Origin: SAR116 cluster bacterium AG-325-I21
GTDB lineage: Bacteria; Pseudomonadota; Alphaproteobacteria; Puniceispirillales; Puniceispirillaceae
Direction: 5' to 3'
Assembly: GCA_003282865.1 (NCBI GenBank)
Contig: QBYK01000007.1
Coordinates: 1-63,418, forward strand
Length of the DNA: 63,418 nt
Part shown: piece after piece, positions 34,634 through 44,640 of the stretch
Numbering within the stretch: the stretch's first letter is position 1
Layout: every line of letters begins with the position of its first letter
Notes under the pieces: model-generated
The model's database searches: none
Told to the model about the DNA's origin: nothing
Seen by the model: only the letters and a program-made list of their open reading frames with translations
Translations under genes and position numbers: made by a program

Positions 34634-37516
34634 ATGGCATTGGAACCGCTTGTTGAGACGTCTCCGGAAGTCTCAGACGAAATAAGGCAAACAACTTGCT
34701 ACATGTGCGCTTGCCGATGTGGGATCAATGTTCATATTCGAGACGACAAAATACGCTACATAGAGGGAAACAGAGACCATCCGATAAATAAAGGTGTTTT
34801 ATGCGCTAAAGGTTCAGCGGGGATAATGCAACATTATTCCCCAGCACGCCTGAAACAACCAATGAAGCGCGTAGGGCCCAGGGGATCAGGTGAATTCGAA
34901 CCAATTAGCTGGGATGAGGCGCTAACGATAGCTACTGATTGGCTTGCCCCTATCCGCGAAAAAGACCCTAAAAAGCTTGCTTTTTTTACTGGGCGTGACC
35001 AGTCCCAGGCTCTCACGAGTTGGTGGGCACAGCAATTTGGTACTCCAAATTTTGCGGCTCATGGTGGTTTTTGTTCAGTCAACATGGCTGCTGGTGGTAT
35101 TTATACTATTGGCGGCGCGTTTTGGGAGTTTGGTGCGCCTGATTGGGATCTAACAGAGATGTTTGTCTTATTTGGTGTTGCTGAGGACCACGACTCTAAT
35201 CCAATAAAAATAGGTCTCGGAAAAGTGAAGGGGCGCGGGAAGAGAGTGGTCTCAGTGAATCCAGTGCAAACAGGTTATGCGGCAATTTCGGATGATTGGT
35301 ATGGTATAACGCCGGGAACTGATGGCCTACTCATCATGTCGTTGATCCGTGAATTGATGAGGTCGGGCAATATTGATGTCGATTACCTTCGACGGTACAC
35401 AAATGCACCTTGGCTTGTTATCCGCAATCCGGGTGCTGACAATGATGGTTTGTTTCTTAGGGGTGCTGATGGGGAACCCCAGGTTATAGACCGCCTCAGT
35501 GGTGCAGTGATTTCACACAAAACAAAAAATGTAAGTGTCGCCATGCATGGCGAGGTCCCGCTAGACTCGGGTGGTGTGGCAACCCCGGTTTTTGTGTTGA
35601 TGACGGAAACCTATATGACTGACGCTTATTCCCCAGATACTGTGGCGAGTACAGTTGGCATTTCCGCAGCGCGTATTCGCCAATTTGCCGCAGACTTGGC
35701 TGATGCTGCCTTTGCCAAAGAGGTTGTTATCAACCAGCCATGGACTGACTGGAAGGGCGAAAAACACGATACAATGGTTGGCCGGCCTGTCTCCATGCAT
35801 TCTATGCGCGGTATTTCGGCTCATTCAAATGGCTTTCAGACCTGCCGCGCCCTTCACGTTCTTCAACTCATGCTTGGATCAATAGAGGTGCCTGGTGGTT
35901 GGCGTTTTAAGCCTCCATATCCAAAGCCACCGGAGGCACACCCAAAGCCGGCGGGAAAGCCAGATCAAATTCAAGCTGGCATGCCACTTACAGGAGCACC
36001 ACTAGGCTATGTTTTAGGACCTGATGACCTGCTCCTTAATTCTGAAGGTGAGCCTCAGAGAATTGATAAGGCATACAGCTGGGATGCGCCCATGGCGGCG
36101 CATGGTCTGATGCACATGGTCATTTCAAACGCTGTCGCTGGCGATCCTTATCACGTTGACGTGCTGTTCATGTACATGGCCAACATGGCGTGGAATTCCT
36201 CGATGAATACACGTGGTGTGATGGATATGTTAACCGAAAAAAATCCAGATACTGGTGAGTATAAAATCCCCAAGCTAATCTACTCTGATGCATATTCATC
36301 TGAAATGGTAGCTTACGCAGATCTAATACTTCCTGATACAACATATCTTGAGCGCCACGATGCGATCTCATTATTGGACAGACCAATTTGCGAGGCAGAC
36401 GCAGTAGCAGACGCTATTAGATGGCCGGTGTTTCCACCAGACCGAGACGTGAGAGGATTTCAGTCAGTTTTAATTGATTTGGGCGCTAGATTGGGGTTGC
36501 CTGGCATGGTGGAGGAGGATGGATCACCCAAGTATGCAGACTATGAGGACTATATAATAAACCATGAACGTAAGCCAGGTATTGGCCCGCTGGCTGGGTT
36601 TAGAGGGAATGGTGAAAAATCAGGTCGCGGTGAACCTAATCCTGGGCAGATTGAAGCATACAAAGCCAATGGAGCATTCTGGCATAAAGATATACCAGAG
36701 GAAGGTAGATACTATAAAATGGCGAATATGGCATACCAAGAATTTGCCGTTGAAATGGGTATCTGCGACACACCTCAGCCATACGCTTTCCAGATTTATA
36801 GTGAGACGCTGCAGAAATTTCATTTGGCTGCGGAAGGTCACGGAGAAATTCAACCACCTGAACATTTGCGGCCCCGTGTAAAAACTTGTTTTACCCCTTT
36901 GCCGACATGGTATGCGCCATTTGAGGGCGAAGCAGTTTCTGACGAAGAATACCCAATACACGCCCTCACTCAGCGACCGATGGCAATGTACCACTCGTGG
37001 GGCTCACAAAATCCCTGGCTGAGACAGATCCATGGTCACAACCCAATGTTTATTCCTCGAGGGCTTGCAGATGATCATGGTCTTTCGGACGGGGATTGGA
37101 TTTGGGTGACATCGCACCATGGCAAAATACGGGTTCCCGTAGCGATAATGGCAGGCCTGAATGAAAAAACGATATGGACGTGGAATGCCATTGGTAAGCG
37201 AAAGGGCGCTTGGCAACTTGAAGAAGATGCGCCTGAAGCTAAAAAAGGATTTCTTCTAAATCACCTTATTAAAGAACTTTTACCGGCGCAAGCTGATGGG
37301 CAACGATGGTCAAATTCGGATCCGATCACAGGGCAGGCTGCTTGGTTTGATTTAAAAGTCAAAATAGAGAAAGTGGACCCGACCGAGCCAGCAGTGGCAT
37401 TCCCCCAGTTTCCAGCCTTACCGCGAATGAATGCTGTCAATACTGAACCGGTCAAGACCCTTCGATATGGATTACAGTGGACTGTAAAAGATAAAAGAGC
37501 GTGGTGGAAAAAGTAA
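34634..37516 (+). CDS. soeA: Sulfite dehydrogenase molybdopterin subunit, SoeA-like
   Basis: 960 residues of the DMSO-reductase superfamily. An N-terminal [4Fe-4S] site is formed by C22, C25, C29 and C57. C147 in HGGFCSVNMAAGG is a candidate molybdenum ligand, as in polysulfide/thiosulfate reductase relatives. There is no Tat signal, so the enzyme works in the cytoplasm, as known for SoeA. Gene order catalytic subunit, four-cluster ferredoxin, DmsC-like anchor matches soeABC, which oxidises sulfite to sulfate and feeds electrons to quinone. ATG 34634 is preferred over GTG 34631. Alternative: another oxidoreductase of this family; the sulfonate context favours sulfite. Confidence 0.8.
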   Translation: MALEPLVETSPEVSDEIRQTTCYMCACRCGINVHIRDDKIRYIEGNRDHPINKGVLCAKGSAGIMQHYSPARLKQPMKRVGPRGSGEFEPISWDEALTIATDWLAPIREKDPKKLAFFTGRDQSQALTSWWAQQFGTPNFAAHGGFCSVNMAAGGIYTIGGAFWEFGAPDWDLTEMFVLFGVAEDHDSNPIKIGLGKVKGRGKRVVSVNPVQTGYAAISDDWYGITPGTDGLLIMSLIRELMRSGNIDVDYLRRYTNAPWLVIRNPGADNDGLFLRGADGEPQVIDRLSGAVISHKTKNVSVAMHGEVPLDSGGVATPVFVLMTETYMTDAYSPDTVASTVGISAARIRQFAADLADAAFAKEVVINQPWTDWKGEKHDTMVGRPVSMHSMRGISAHSNGFQTCRALHVLQLMLGSIEVPGGWRFKPPYPKPPEAHPKPAGKPDQIQAGMPLTGAPLGYVLGPDDLLLNSEGEPQRIDKAYSWDAPMAAHGLMHMVISNAVAGDPYHVDVLFMYMANMAWNSSMNTRGVMDMLTEKNPDTGEYKIPKLIYSDAYSSEMVAYADLILPDTTYLERHDAISLLDRPICEADAVADAIRWPVFPPDRDVRGFQSVLIDLGARLGLPGMVEEDGSPKYADYEDYIINHERKPGIGPLAGFRGNGEKSGRGEPNPGQIEAYKANGAFWHKDIPEEGRYYKMANMAYQEFAVEMGICDTPQPYAFQIYSETLQKFHLAAEGHGEIQPPEHLRPRVKTCFTPLPTWYAPFEGEAVSDEEYPIHALTQRPMAMYHSWGSQNPWLRQIHGHNPMFIPRGLADDHGLSDGDWIWVTSHHGKIRVPVAIMAGLNEKTIWTWNAIGKRKGAWQLEEDAPEAKKGFLLNHLIKELLPAQADGQRWSNSDPITGQAAWFDLKVKIEKVDPTEPAVAFPQFPALPRMNAVNTEPVKTLRYGLQWTVKDKRAWWKK

Positions 37517-38259
37517 TGACAAGCTTACCAGAACCCTCTGCAATAAAACTTGGCCTGGTGATTGACCTTGATATCTGTGTTGGGTGTCAAGCTTGCGTCG
37601 TAAATTGTAAAGAATGGAATACGTCTGGCTATGGTGCGCCGTTAAGCGATGAAAGCGCGTATGGCGCCCAGCCTAGTGGCTCCTGGCTAAATAGAGTGCA
37701 CGCGTTTGAAGCTGGGGTGGGGGAAGACGCAAAAACCGTGCATTTTCCAAAGTCCTGTCTGCACTGCGAGGATGCTCCTTGTGTGACGGCATGCCCAACA
37801 GGGGCATCTTTTAAGCGCGCGGAAGACGGAATAGTTTTGGTCAATGAAGACTGGTGTATTGGATGTGGTTTATGTGCATGGTCGTGTCCTTACGGGGCCC
37901 GAGAAATGGATCCAGCGGAAGGTGTTATGAAAAAATGCACGCTTTGTGTTGATCGCATTTATAATGAAAATCTTCCTGAGGAAGATAGAGTGCCAGCGTG
38001 CGTGAGAACGTGTCCAACGAACGCTCGACATTTTGGTGATTTTGGAGATCCAAATTCTGACGTGAGCATTATGGTAGCCGAACGTGGCGGTTACGATTTG
38101 TTGCCAGAGCAGGGTACAAAACCAGTAAATAAGTACTTGCCGCCAAGACCCCGACGCAAATCAAATGATGAGTCGATGTCATTACTTGCAATGGCTGATG
38201 CAGCCACGCCAAAAGGCTTCTGGCAGTGGATGGATAATACACTTGAAAAGTTAGGGTGA
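37516..38259 (+). CDS. soeB: Sulfite dehydrogenase iron-sulfur subunit, SoeB-like
   Basis: 247 residues with four Cys clusters for four [4Fe-4S] centres: CVGCQACVVNC, CLHCEDAPCVTACP, CIGCGLCAWSCPYGA, and CTLC paired with CVRTCPTNA. It carries electrons from SoeA to the membrane anchor. The ATG at 37516 overlaps the soeA stop (TAATG), so translation is coupled. The ORF upstream to 37501 lies within soeA and is not needed. Confidence 0.86.
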   Translation: MTSLPEPSAIKLGLVIDLDICVGCQACVVNCKEWNTSGYGAPLSDESAYGAQPSGSWLNRVHAFEAGVGEDAKTVHFPKSCLHCEDAPCVTACPTGASFKRAEDGIVLVNEDWCIGCGLCAWSCPYGAREMDPAEGVMKKCTLCVDRIYNENLPEEDRVPACVRTCPTNARHFGDFGDPNSDVSIMVAERGGYDLLPEQGTKPVNKYLPPRPRRKSNDESMSLLAMADAATPKGFWQWMDNTLEKLG

Positions 38260-38263
38260 GCTG

Positions 38264-39193
38264 ATGCATCCCGCGTGGTCAATCATTTTCTTTACATCGA
38301 TATCTGGGCTAGGCCTCGGGCTTTCCGGACTGATCGTTTTAGGTCTTCTGGATCTCAGCCGTTTTTTACACTTGTTCGTGGCAAGCTCAGCTGTTTTTGG
38401 GTTGATAAGCGCCGGGTTACTTAGCTCAACATTACACCTAGGCCATCCCGAACGTGCGTGGAGAGCATTAAGTCAATGGCGTTCCAGTTGGTTGTCAAGA
38501 GAAGGGGTGCTAGCGGTACTTGTCCTCGCTTCATTGGGTTGTTGGTTTGCCTGGAACTTCTTTTTTGGGCCGCCACCGCTATGGTGTGGTATTTTGATAC
38601 TGGTTCTGATCGTCGCAACAGTCTACGCGACTTCGATGATATACGGATCATTAAAGACTGTGGCTTGCTGGCATCACCCATTGACGCCAGTTTGTTATTT
38701 GATGTTCTCAGCATGCGGTGGCTCACTTGCTTTCTTATCGATGCTGGCTTTGTTTGGTCAACCTATTCTTGGTATTCTTAAAGACATTACTCTTGCTTTA
38801 CTCATTGGAGCCTGGACCCTGAAATATGCATGGTGGTGGGCTTTGGACAATAGAGGTTCAGCCAGCAGCTTAGAAACAGCAACAGGCTTAGGAACGATCG
38901 GAAAAGTCCGTTCACTAATGCCACCTCATACCTCGGAGAATTACTTACAAAAAGAGATGGGCTTCGTTGTTGCGAGACGTCACGCTATCAAATTGAGGTA
39001 TATTTCCATTTTTTTTGGAGCGTTGCTTCCGATCATCTGCGTTATTTTCAATGGATCATCAGCTGTTTTGCTAGGCATGGCTACCATTTTTCACATAACA
39101 GGAATATTCGTTGAGCGTTGGCTATTCTTTGCCGAAGCAAAACACGTTGTTACTCTCTATTATGGCGACGAGCAATTAAGCATCGCAAGCTAG
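38264..39193 (+). CDS. soeC: Sulfite dehydrogenase membrane anchor, SoeC/DmsC-like
   Basis: 309 residues with about eight hydrophobic helices, of the DmsC type that anchors the complex and passes electrons to quinone. Notable block: HLGHPERAWRALSQWRSSWL, typical of the family. It starts 4 bases after soeB. The end ERWLFFAEAKHVVTLYYG is also family-like. The three genes form one tight operon. Confidence 0.83.
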   Translation: MHPAWSIIFFTSISGLGLGLSGLIVLGLLDLSRFLHLFVASSAVFGLISAGLLSSTLHLGHPERAWRALSQWRSSWLSREGVLAVLVLASLGCWFAWNFFFGPPPLWCGILILVLIVATVYATSMIYGSLKTVACWHHPLTPVCYLMFSACGGSLAFLSMLALFGQPILGILKDITLALLIGAWTLKYAWWWALDNRGSASSLETATGLGTIGKVRSLMPPHTSENYLQKEMGFVVARRHAIKLRYISIFFGALLPIICVIFNGSSAVLLGMATIFHITGIFVERWLFFAEAKHVVTLYYGDEQLSIAS

Positions 39194-39522
39194 CACAAAG
39201 TTAGTGTGTCCATCTTCCTGTTCTTGAGCAAAAAGAAATGGACTGATTAGAGTAACGCTTTTATGTAGTGATGCCTCAAAATCGTTGAGGTTTGGTGGTA
39301 CCCCTAGTAGACCTGAGTCAGTGACACTGGCTTAAGCAGAACGCACATTGTTTTAAGAACAATTTCTATGCTTTTGGGTATAACAAAAAGAACAGCCAAA
39401 TTTTGGGCGGCACTGAGCGTAATTATCGAATATTGTTGCCTGATCTAATATTCGAGTTGTCAGTCCGAAAAAAGCCAGCTCTGCTTCCAGAGGTGGGCTA
39501 ACAATTTATTAAACACACATCT
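39194..39522. other. Intergenic region between convergent soeC and hppA
   Basis: 329 bases without a credible gene. It contains a perfect 9-base inverted repeat TCGAATATT / AATATTCGA (39426-39434 and 39447-39455, 12-base spacer) and a weaker ATTGTT / AACAAT pair near 39347-39363. Neither is followed by a clear T run. Confidence 0.5.
39426..39455. repeat. Perfect 9-base inverted repeat
   Basis: TCGAATATT then, after 12 bases, AATATTCGA. Lying between two convergent genes, it could form an mRNA 3' hairpin or bind a dimeric regulator. There is no poly-T tail, so it is not a standard terminator. Confidence 0.5.
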
Positions 39523-41532
39523 TTATATTAATAGTGGCGCTATCACGAGACTGACAATAGCCATAACGTTGATCAAGATATTCATCGCTGGTCCTGACGT
39601 GTCTTTAAGCGGGTCGCCAACAGTATCGCCAACAACAGCTGCTTTATGGACATCTGACCCCTTACCGCCAAGGTTACCTTTTTCGACATATTTCTTTGCA
39701 TTGTCCCAAGCGCCACCAGCGTTTGCCATCATTAATGCCATCATCACACAGCAAACTAATGCGCCAGCCAACATTCCGCCCAGCGCGTTTGGCCCGAGAC
39801 CAAAACCTATTACTACTGGTGCCAAAACAGCCATTGAGCCTGGCAAAATCATCTTCCGAAGTGCGGCACGAGTCGCGATGTCAACACAACGAGCAGTATC
39901 TGGTTTTGCTGTTCCCTCCAGAAGGCCCGGGATTTCTTTAAACTGACGGCGCACTTCGACGATCATATCAAAGGCGGCATCGCCAACTGCAGTCATTGTC
40001 ATCGCGCTTACAAGGAACGGGAATATACCGCCAATAAACATCCCACAAAGAACCATTGGGTCGTTAATAGCGAGAACAAAGTCAGGATTCCCATTACTGA
40101 TTTTCGCTATGTAAGCGCTGATTAAAGCGAGTGCCGCAAGGGCGGCGGCGCTGATGGCAAAGCCTTTACCAATCGCTGCCGTAGAGTTACCAACTTCGTC
40201 CAATGAGTCAGTAATTTCGCGGGTTTCTTTTCCCATGTTTGCCATTTCTGCTATGCCGCCAGCGTTGTCTGCGACTGGGCCGTAGGCATCAATCGCCATG
40301 GTAATACCAACGGTTGACAACATGCCAACAGCTGCGAGTCCAACACCATATAGTCCTGCGGCCTCATTCGCACAATAAATAATTGCCGCTATTGTTAAAA
40401 CGGGTATTGCGACTGATTGCATGCCTGTAGCCAAGCCTGAAATCATTACCGTCGCAGGACCTGTTTCCCCATCCTTTGCTATTTTGCGGACTGGTGTACC
40501 GCCGGTGTAATATTCTGTGACAAGGCCAACAACGATACCTCCAATCGCCCCAACCAAAACGGCAACCCAAATGCCATTCGATGCTCCCATTGATTGGATC
40601 AAGAAATAAGCCGCAACGATGAAGATCACTGCCGACCCAATTGTACCAAACCTCAGGGCAACATCTGCGCTTTTGCTAGAAAACAGTTTGACTGCAAAGA
40701 TGCCAGCAAGTGAGCAAACCAAGCCAAGTGATGCCAATGCCAAAGGCATAAACTGAAGAACGGTCTGATCACCCCCTAGTTTGGCGATATTTTCGATAGA
40801 CATCGACGCTGCAAGCGCAATAGACGCAATCATTGCGCCACAATACGACTCAAAAATATCTGAACCCATACCGGCAACATCTCCAACGTTGTCCCCAACA
40901 TTGTCAGCAATGACGGCCGGGTTACGGGGATCGTCTTCGGGAATACCAGCTTCAACCTTGCCAACAAGGTCAGCGCCTACGTCAGCGCTTTTAGTAAAAA
41001 TGCCTCCCCCAACGCGGCTAAATAACGCAACGGATGACCCACCCATTGCAAAGCCTTCAATGGCTTCAATGCCATGCGCCGTTCCGCCCATGAAATGGTA
41101 TAATAATCCAATGCCAAGCAAGCCCATTGAAGCCACAGTCAAACCCATGATTGACCCGCCAAAAAAAGCTACGTTAAGGGCTGCTGCTGCTCCTTTTGTG
41201 TTGGCTGCAACTGCTGTCCTTACATTGGCTTTTGTTGCTGAGTACATCCCAATATAGCCGGCAGTGCCAGAACAGAGTGCACCGAGGGTAAAGGCTATTG
41301 CGGTGTCAACTCCAAGGCTAGCATACAGCGCGACAATACATATAAGACAAAAGATTGCTAGACGTTTGTACTCGCTGGCCATGAATACCATGGCACCGAG
41401 ATGAATTTCGTCGGCAATTTCTTTCACCCTGCCTTCGCCGGATGGTGTTTTTACAATGTTGGCGTAGATCATAAAGGCAGCGACCATACCGAATGCACCA
41501 AAGGCGATTGGCAGAATTGCGTTTGTAAGCAT
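39523..41532 (-). CDS. hppA: Membrane-bound ion-translocating pyrophosphatase
   Basis: 669 residues with about 16 hydrophobic helices. It splits pyrophosphate and pumps H+ or Na+ across the membrane. The signature GGGIFTKSADVGADLVGKVE and ADNVGDNVGDVAGMGSD hold the Mg-pyrophosphate Asp residues, and the C-terminal GDTVGDPLKDTSGPA is intact. The block GNSTAAIGKGFAI has Ala where K+-independent enzymes have Lys, so it should be a K+-dependent form. It is a single gene, convergent with soeC. Confidence 0.95.
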   Translation of the reverse strand: MLTNAILPIAFGAFGMVAAFMIYANIVKTPSGEGRVKEIADEIHLGAMVFMASEYKRLAIFCLICIVALYASLGVDTAIAFTLGALCSGTAGYIGMYSATKANVRTAVAANTKGAAAALNVAFFGGSIMGLTVASMGLLGIGLLYHFMGGTAHGIEAIEGFAMGGSSVALFSRVGGGIFTKSADVGADLVGKVEAGIPEDDPRNPAVIADNVGDNVGDVAGMGSDIFESYCGAMIASIALAASMSIENIAKLGGDQTVLQFMPLALASLGLVCSLAGIFAVKLFSSKSADVALRFGTIGSAVIFIVAAYFLIQSMGASNGIWVAVLVGAIGGIVVGLVTEYYTGGTPVRKIAKDGETGPATVMISGLATGMQSVAIPVLTIAAIIYCANEAAGLYGVGLAAVGMLSTVGITMAIDAYGPVADNAGGIAEMANMGKETREITDSLDEVGNSTAAIGKGFAISAAALAALALISAYIAKISNGNPDFVLAINDPMVLCGMFIGGIFPFLVSAMTMTAVGDAAFDMIVEVRRQFKEIPGLLEGTAKPDTARCVDIATRAALRKMILPGSMAVLAPVVIGFGLGPNALGGMLAGALVCCVMMALMMANAGGAWDNAKKYVEKGNLGGKGSDVHKAAVVGDTVGDPLKDTSGPAMNILINVMAIVSLVIAPLLI

Positions 41533-41799
41533 AAAGATATCCTCTTAATTGAAAAAAAAGCGCTTTACTCGGTAAAAAAGAGAGGCACAAAACCGTCGCG
41601 TTTATAGCGGCTATAGGGCATAGTGTAAACCCAAGAATATCGGGGCTTTATTAGGCTTTGGCTCGGCGGAAATTGTATGTATTAGATACCATATTTTTAG
41701 ACATTATTTATGCCGAACAAATATTGGTTATTTCGGGAGAGTGATTTAATTAGAGTGGTCAACAAGCCTTTAGTTAGAAAATTTGTATAGGGTGATGGT

Positions 41800-42840
41800 A
41801 TGAAACACTTATCTATTTGCCGCCCAGATGACTGGCATCTGCACCTCCGTGATGGGAAAATGCTTGCGGCGGTAATTGATGATACCTCTCGCCACTTTGG
41901 CCGAGCGATTATTATGCCAAATTTGATTCCGCCAGTTGTGACTGGTGCTGATGCAGCGGCTTATCGTGATCGCATTCTGTTCTGTCTTAACCCCGAACAT
42001 CATTTTACCCCGCTCATGACACTATACCTGACCGAAACCACTCAACCTCATGACGTGGCTGACGCGGCAAAGCGAGGGCTTGTTCATGCGGTCAAATTAT
42101 ATCCGGCGGGGGCAACTACAAATTCAGCATCAGGTGTACGTGACTTGGAAAAGGTGATACCGGTCCTTGAAATGATGGCTAGCATTGGGGTTCCGCTTTG
42201 TGTACATGGCGAGGTAACCGACCCGGAGGTTGATATTTTTGATCGGGAGTTGGTCTTTATTGAGACAGTTCTTGACCCCTTGCGTCGCCGCATTCCAGAA
42301 TTACGAGTTGTGCTAGAACATGTAACTACCAGTGACGGCGTTGGATATGTCAAAAACGGCGGTCAAACAATTGCCGCTACAATCACTACGCACCACTTAT
42401 TTATTAATCGTAATCATATTCTTGCCGGTGGGATCAGGCCGCATTATTATTGCCTCCCAGTAGCCAAGCGAGAAAGTCATCGTCGTGCTCTTGTTCGAGC
42501 AGCAGTATCTGGTGATCGAAGTTTTTTCCTTGGCACGGATAGTGCTCCGCATTTGGACACAACAAAACTGATGGCGTGTGGCTGCGCGGGTATTTACACA
42601 TCGCCAAACACAATGTCCTGCCTCGCCCATATATTTGAAGGGGAAAGTGCACTTGATCGCCTGGAGGGCTTCACATCATTGCACGGGCCGGCCTTTTACC
42701 AATTACCAGTTAATAAGGAGCAAATAACTCTTGTAAAACAAAGTGAGCCTGTGACTTATCCCAAAAGTCGGGTTACCCCAGAAGGTGCGTTGACAATTTT
42801 TGATTGCGGATTTCCACTTTTTTGGGCTGTTAAATCTTAG
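41800..42840 (+). CDS. pyrC: Dihydroorotase, class II
   Basis: 346 residues. It closes carbamoyl-aspartate to dihydroorotate in pyrimidine synthesis. The metal motif WHLHLRDG is near the N-terminus, the carbamylated Lys is in [12 protein letters not shown], and later His and Asp ligands are in [15 protein letters not shown] and GTDSAPH. Length matches E. coli PyrC (348). It has its own promoter region, with no operon partner in the same direction. Confidence 0.95.
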   Translation: MKHLSICRPDDWHLHLRDGKMLAAVIDDTSRHFGRAIIMPNLIPPVVTGADAAAYRDRILFCLNPEHHFTPLMTLYLTETTQPHDVADAAKRGLVHAVKLYPAGATTNSASGVRDLEKVIPVLEMMASIGVPLCVHGEVTDPEVDIFDRELVFIETVLDPLRRRIPELRVVLEHVTTSDGVGYVKNGGQTIAATITTHHLFINRNHILAGGIRPHYYCLPVAKRESHRRALVRAAVSGDRSFFLGTDSAPHLDTTKLMACGCAGIYTSPNTMSCLAHIFEGESALDRLEGFTSLHGPAFYQLPVNKEQITLVKQSEPVTYPKSRVTPEGALTIFDCGFPLFWAVKS

Positions 42841-42857
42841 TTATTCATCCGAAGGTG

Positions 42858-43778
42858 CTACAACTTTGTCTCACGAAGGCCGGCATTGGGGCGTATCGAC
42901 TCTTTCGCTTTTGCTTCTCGTTGAGTGATGTAAACGGTTGAGGCAAAAATCACTGTCCCTCCAACCCAGGTCCACAAACCGGGCCATTCTGCAAAAACGA
43001 TCCACGCCAGAAAAACTGCAAACGGCAATTTGATAAATTCCAATGGTTGCAGGGCGGTAATATCAACAAGCCGAAATGCGCGGGTAAAACATAGATGTGC
43101 AATCGTTGCAGTCAATGCCATCGCCCACAAATAGATCCAAGCCTCGAGCGTTGGCCATTGCCAAACGCTGATTGCTGGTATCAAGGCTAGCGGCGATTGC
43201 ATGACAACCATCCATGTCACGATCGCCTCGGGTGTTTCGGTGGCTGTCAGCTTTTTTACAATCAGTGAAGCCATGGCAATCGAGAGGGTGCTAGCAAGGG
43301 CCATCATTGCGCCAAATGAAATTTCGGTAAAACCCGGTTGTAGAATTATGATCGTGCCGAAAAAACCAACGATAATTCCGGCAATCCGGCGTGCGCGAAT
43401 GACCTCTCCAAGAAACAGAACCGCGCCAATGGTTACGAACAACGGTCCAGTAAAGCTTAGCGCGGTCACCTGAGCTAGGGGTATCAAGGTCAATGCGGTA
43501 AAGCCGGCAAACATACCACCTACATTGATTAGTGCTCTTAAGAAAAATAATTTTGGCTTATTCATGCGCACGCTAGACCAACCAGTATGCATGATTAACG
43601 GCATTAGTAACACGACCGCAAGCGCATTTCTGAAAAAAACTACTTCTACAACTGGCAGGCTGTTAGTAGAGAGACGAATAAAAACACTCATGCAAGCAAA
43701 CAAAAACAAAGCCACAATCATAAGGATTGTTGCGCGCATTTGAGGTTTAAGGTTTTCAAAGGACGATGATAGTTTCAT
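42858..43778 (-). CDS. EamA/DMT family transporter
   Basis: 306 residues, ten hydrophobic segments in two EamA repeats (SVFIRLSTNSLPVVEVVFFR and later FTRAFRLVDITALQPLEFIK). Members export metabolites or amino acids; the substrate cannot be read. It is convergent with pyrC and is intact, unlike the fragment at 328. Confidence 0.82.
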   Translation of the reverse strand: MKLSSSFENLKPQMRATILMIVALFLFACMSVFIRLSTNSLPVVEVVFFRNALAVVLLMPLIMHTGWSSVRMNKPKLFFLRALINVGGMFAGFTALTLIPLAQVTALSFTGPLFVTIGAVLFLGEVIRARRIAGIIVGFFGTIIILQPGFTEISFGAMMALASTLSIAMASLIVKKLTATETPEAIVTWMVVMQSPLALIPAISVWQWPTLEAWIYLWAMALTATIAHLCFTRAFRLVDITALQPLEFIKLPFAVFLAWIVFAEWPGLWTWVGGTVIFASTVYITQREAKAKESIRPNAGLRETKL

Positions 43779-43898
43779 GTATTACCAATGGCGATGCTGA
43801 TAAGCAACATATGGGTTTTTCGGCACTGGACTTGAATGCGAATTCACATTGAGACTAGGCGTGAAATGAGATTTACGTCAATGGGTGCTGATGCGAGA

Positions 43899-44552
43899 TC
43901 ATGTTTCGTTGCATTTTGTCGCCGCCCATTTTTCTAATGCGGCCACATAATCATCGTACTCATCGCCAACTGACGAATGTGCGACTAGTGCTCTCTCATA
44001 AACCCCAAGGGGTGTGGGTAGTTCAAAACTAAACCCAAGCAAGCCGTGCAAACAGCGCAAAATGGCAAAGGTGGGCGCAAAACCACAATCAGCAAGACAA
44101 AGTTGGTTTCCCATTAAAAGTGGGGATGGCTCAATCATCTGGCTAAACTGATCAAAGCGCTTTTGCAACAATGTGGCATTTTGGGCGATGAAGTTAGCAC
44201 TGCGACTAGCCGGAGCAACCTGCGCAAAATAAGCTCGTAGAACAGGCTCGATACGAGTGTCGTGAAAGCGAGACAGCGCGCGTATGGTGGCTCGGTTTTG
44301 AATGTCTTTTGGCAGCATTGCTGGCTGGGGGTGGAGATCATTTATGTATTCGGCAATCGCGTCAGACTCCGCAAGGGTGAAGCCATCATGCACCAGAGCT
44401 GGAATGGTACCGGATGGGACAATGTTGCAATAGGCTGAACTGCCATAACCATCGGGTGGAGAAAGGGTAGTCCATTTCAGTCCCTTGTGACGGAGAAGAA
44501 TGCGCGTTTTGCAGCCATAACTACTGACAGCAAGATCATATAGGAAGAGCAT
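43899..44552 (-). CDS. Glutathione S-transferase-like protein
   Basis: 217 residues. The N-terminal thioredoxin-like domain has GTIPALVHDGFTLAESDAIAEYI, the glutathione-binding stretch, and the helical C-domain holds CLADCGFAPTFAIL. The catalytic residue near the N-terminus could be the Ser in LAVSSYGCKTRI. Substrate unknown. It is followed in the same direction, with an 87-base gap before it, by the amino-acid binding protein gene, whose terminator separates them. Confidence 0.8.
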   Translation of the reverse strand: MLFLYDLAVSSYGCKTRILLRHKGLKWTTLSPPDGYGSSAYCNIVPSGTIPALVHDGFTLAESDAIAEYINDLHPQPAMLPKDIQNRATIRALSRFHDTRIEPVLRAYFAQVAPASRSANFIAQNATLLQKRFDQFSQMIEPSPLLMGNQLCLADCGFAPTFAILRCLHGLLGFSFELPTPLGVYERALVAHSSVGDEYDDYVAALEKWAATKCNET

Positions 44553-44589
44553 TGTGATGTATCTCCAACAAGTGTGAGATTAAACAAAA

Positions 44590-44616
44590 AAAGAGAGGCA
44601 AAATGTGCCTCTCTTT
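44590..44616 (-). terminator. Terminator after amino-acid binding protein gene
   Basis: Perfect 11-base inverted repeat AAAGAGAGGCA / TGCCTCTCTTT with a 5-base loop, followed on the minus strand by a T run (plus-strand A run 44585-44592). Confidence 0.85.
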
Positions 44617-44640
44617 CGCAGATAACGACAGTGTGACCAA

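Noticed and set aside
39569-41257. Plus-strand open frames of 125 and 158 codons
   Set aside because: They lie opposite the pyrophosphatase and are Pro/Ala/Thr-rich shadows of its repeats.
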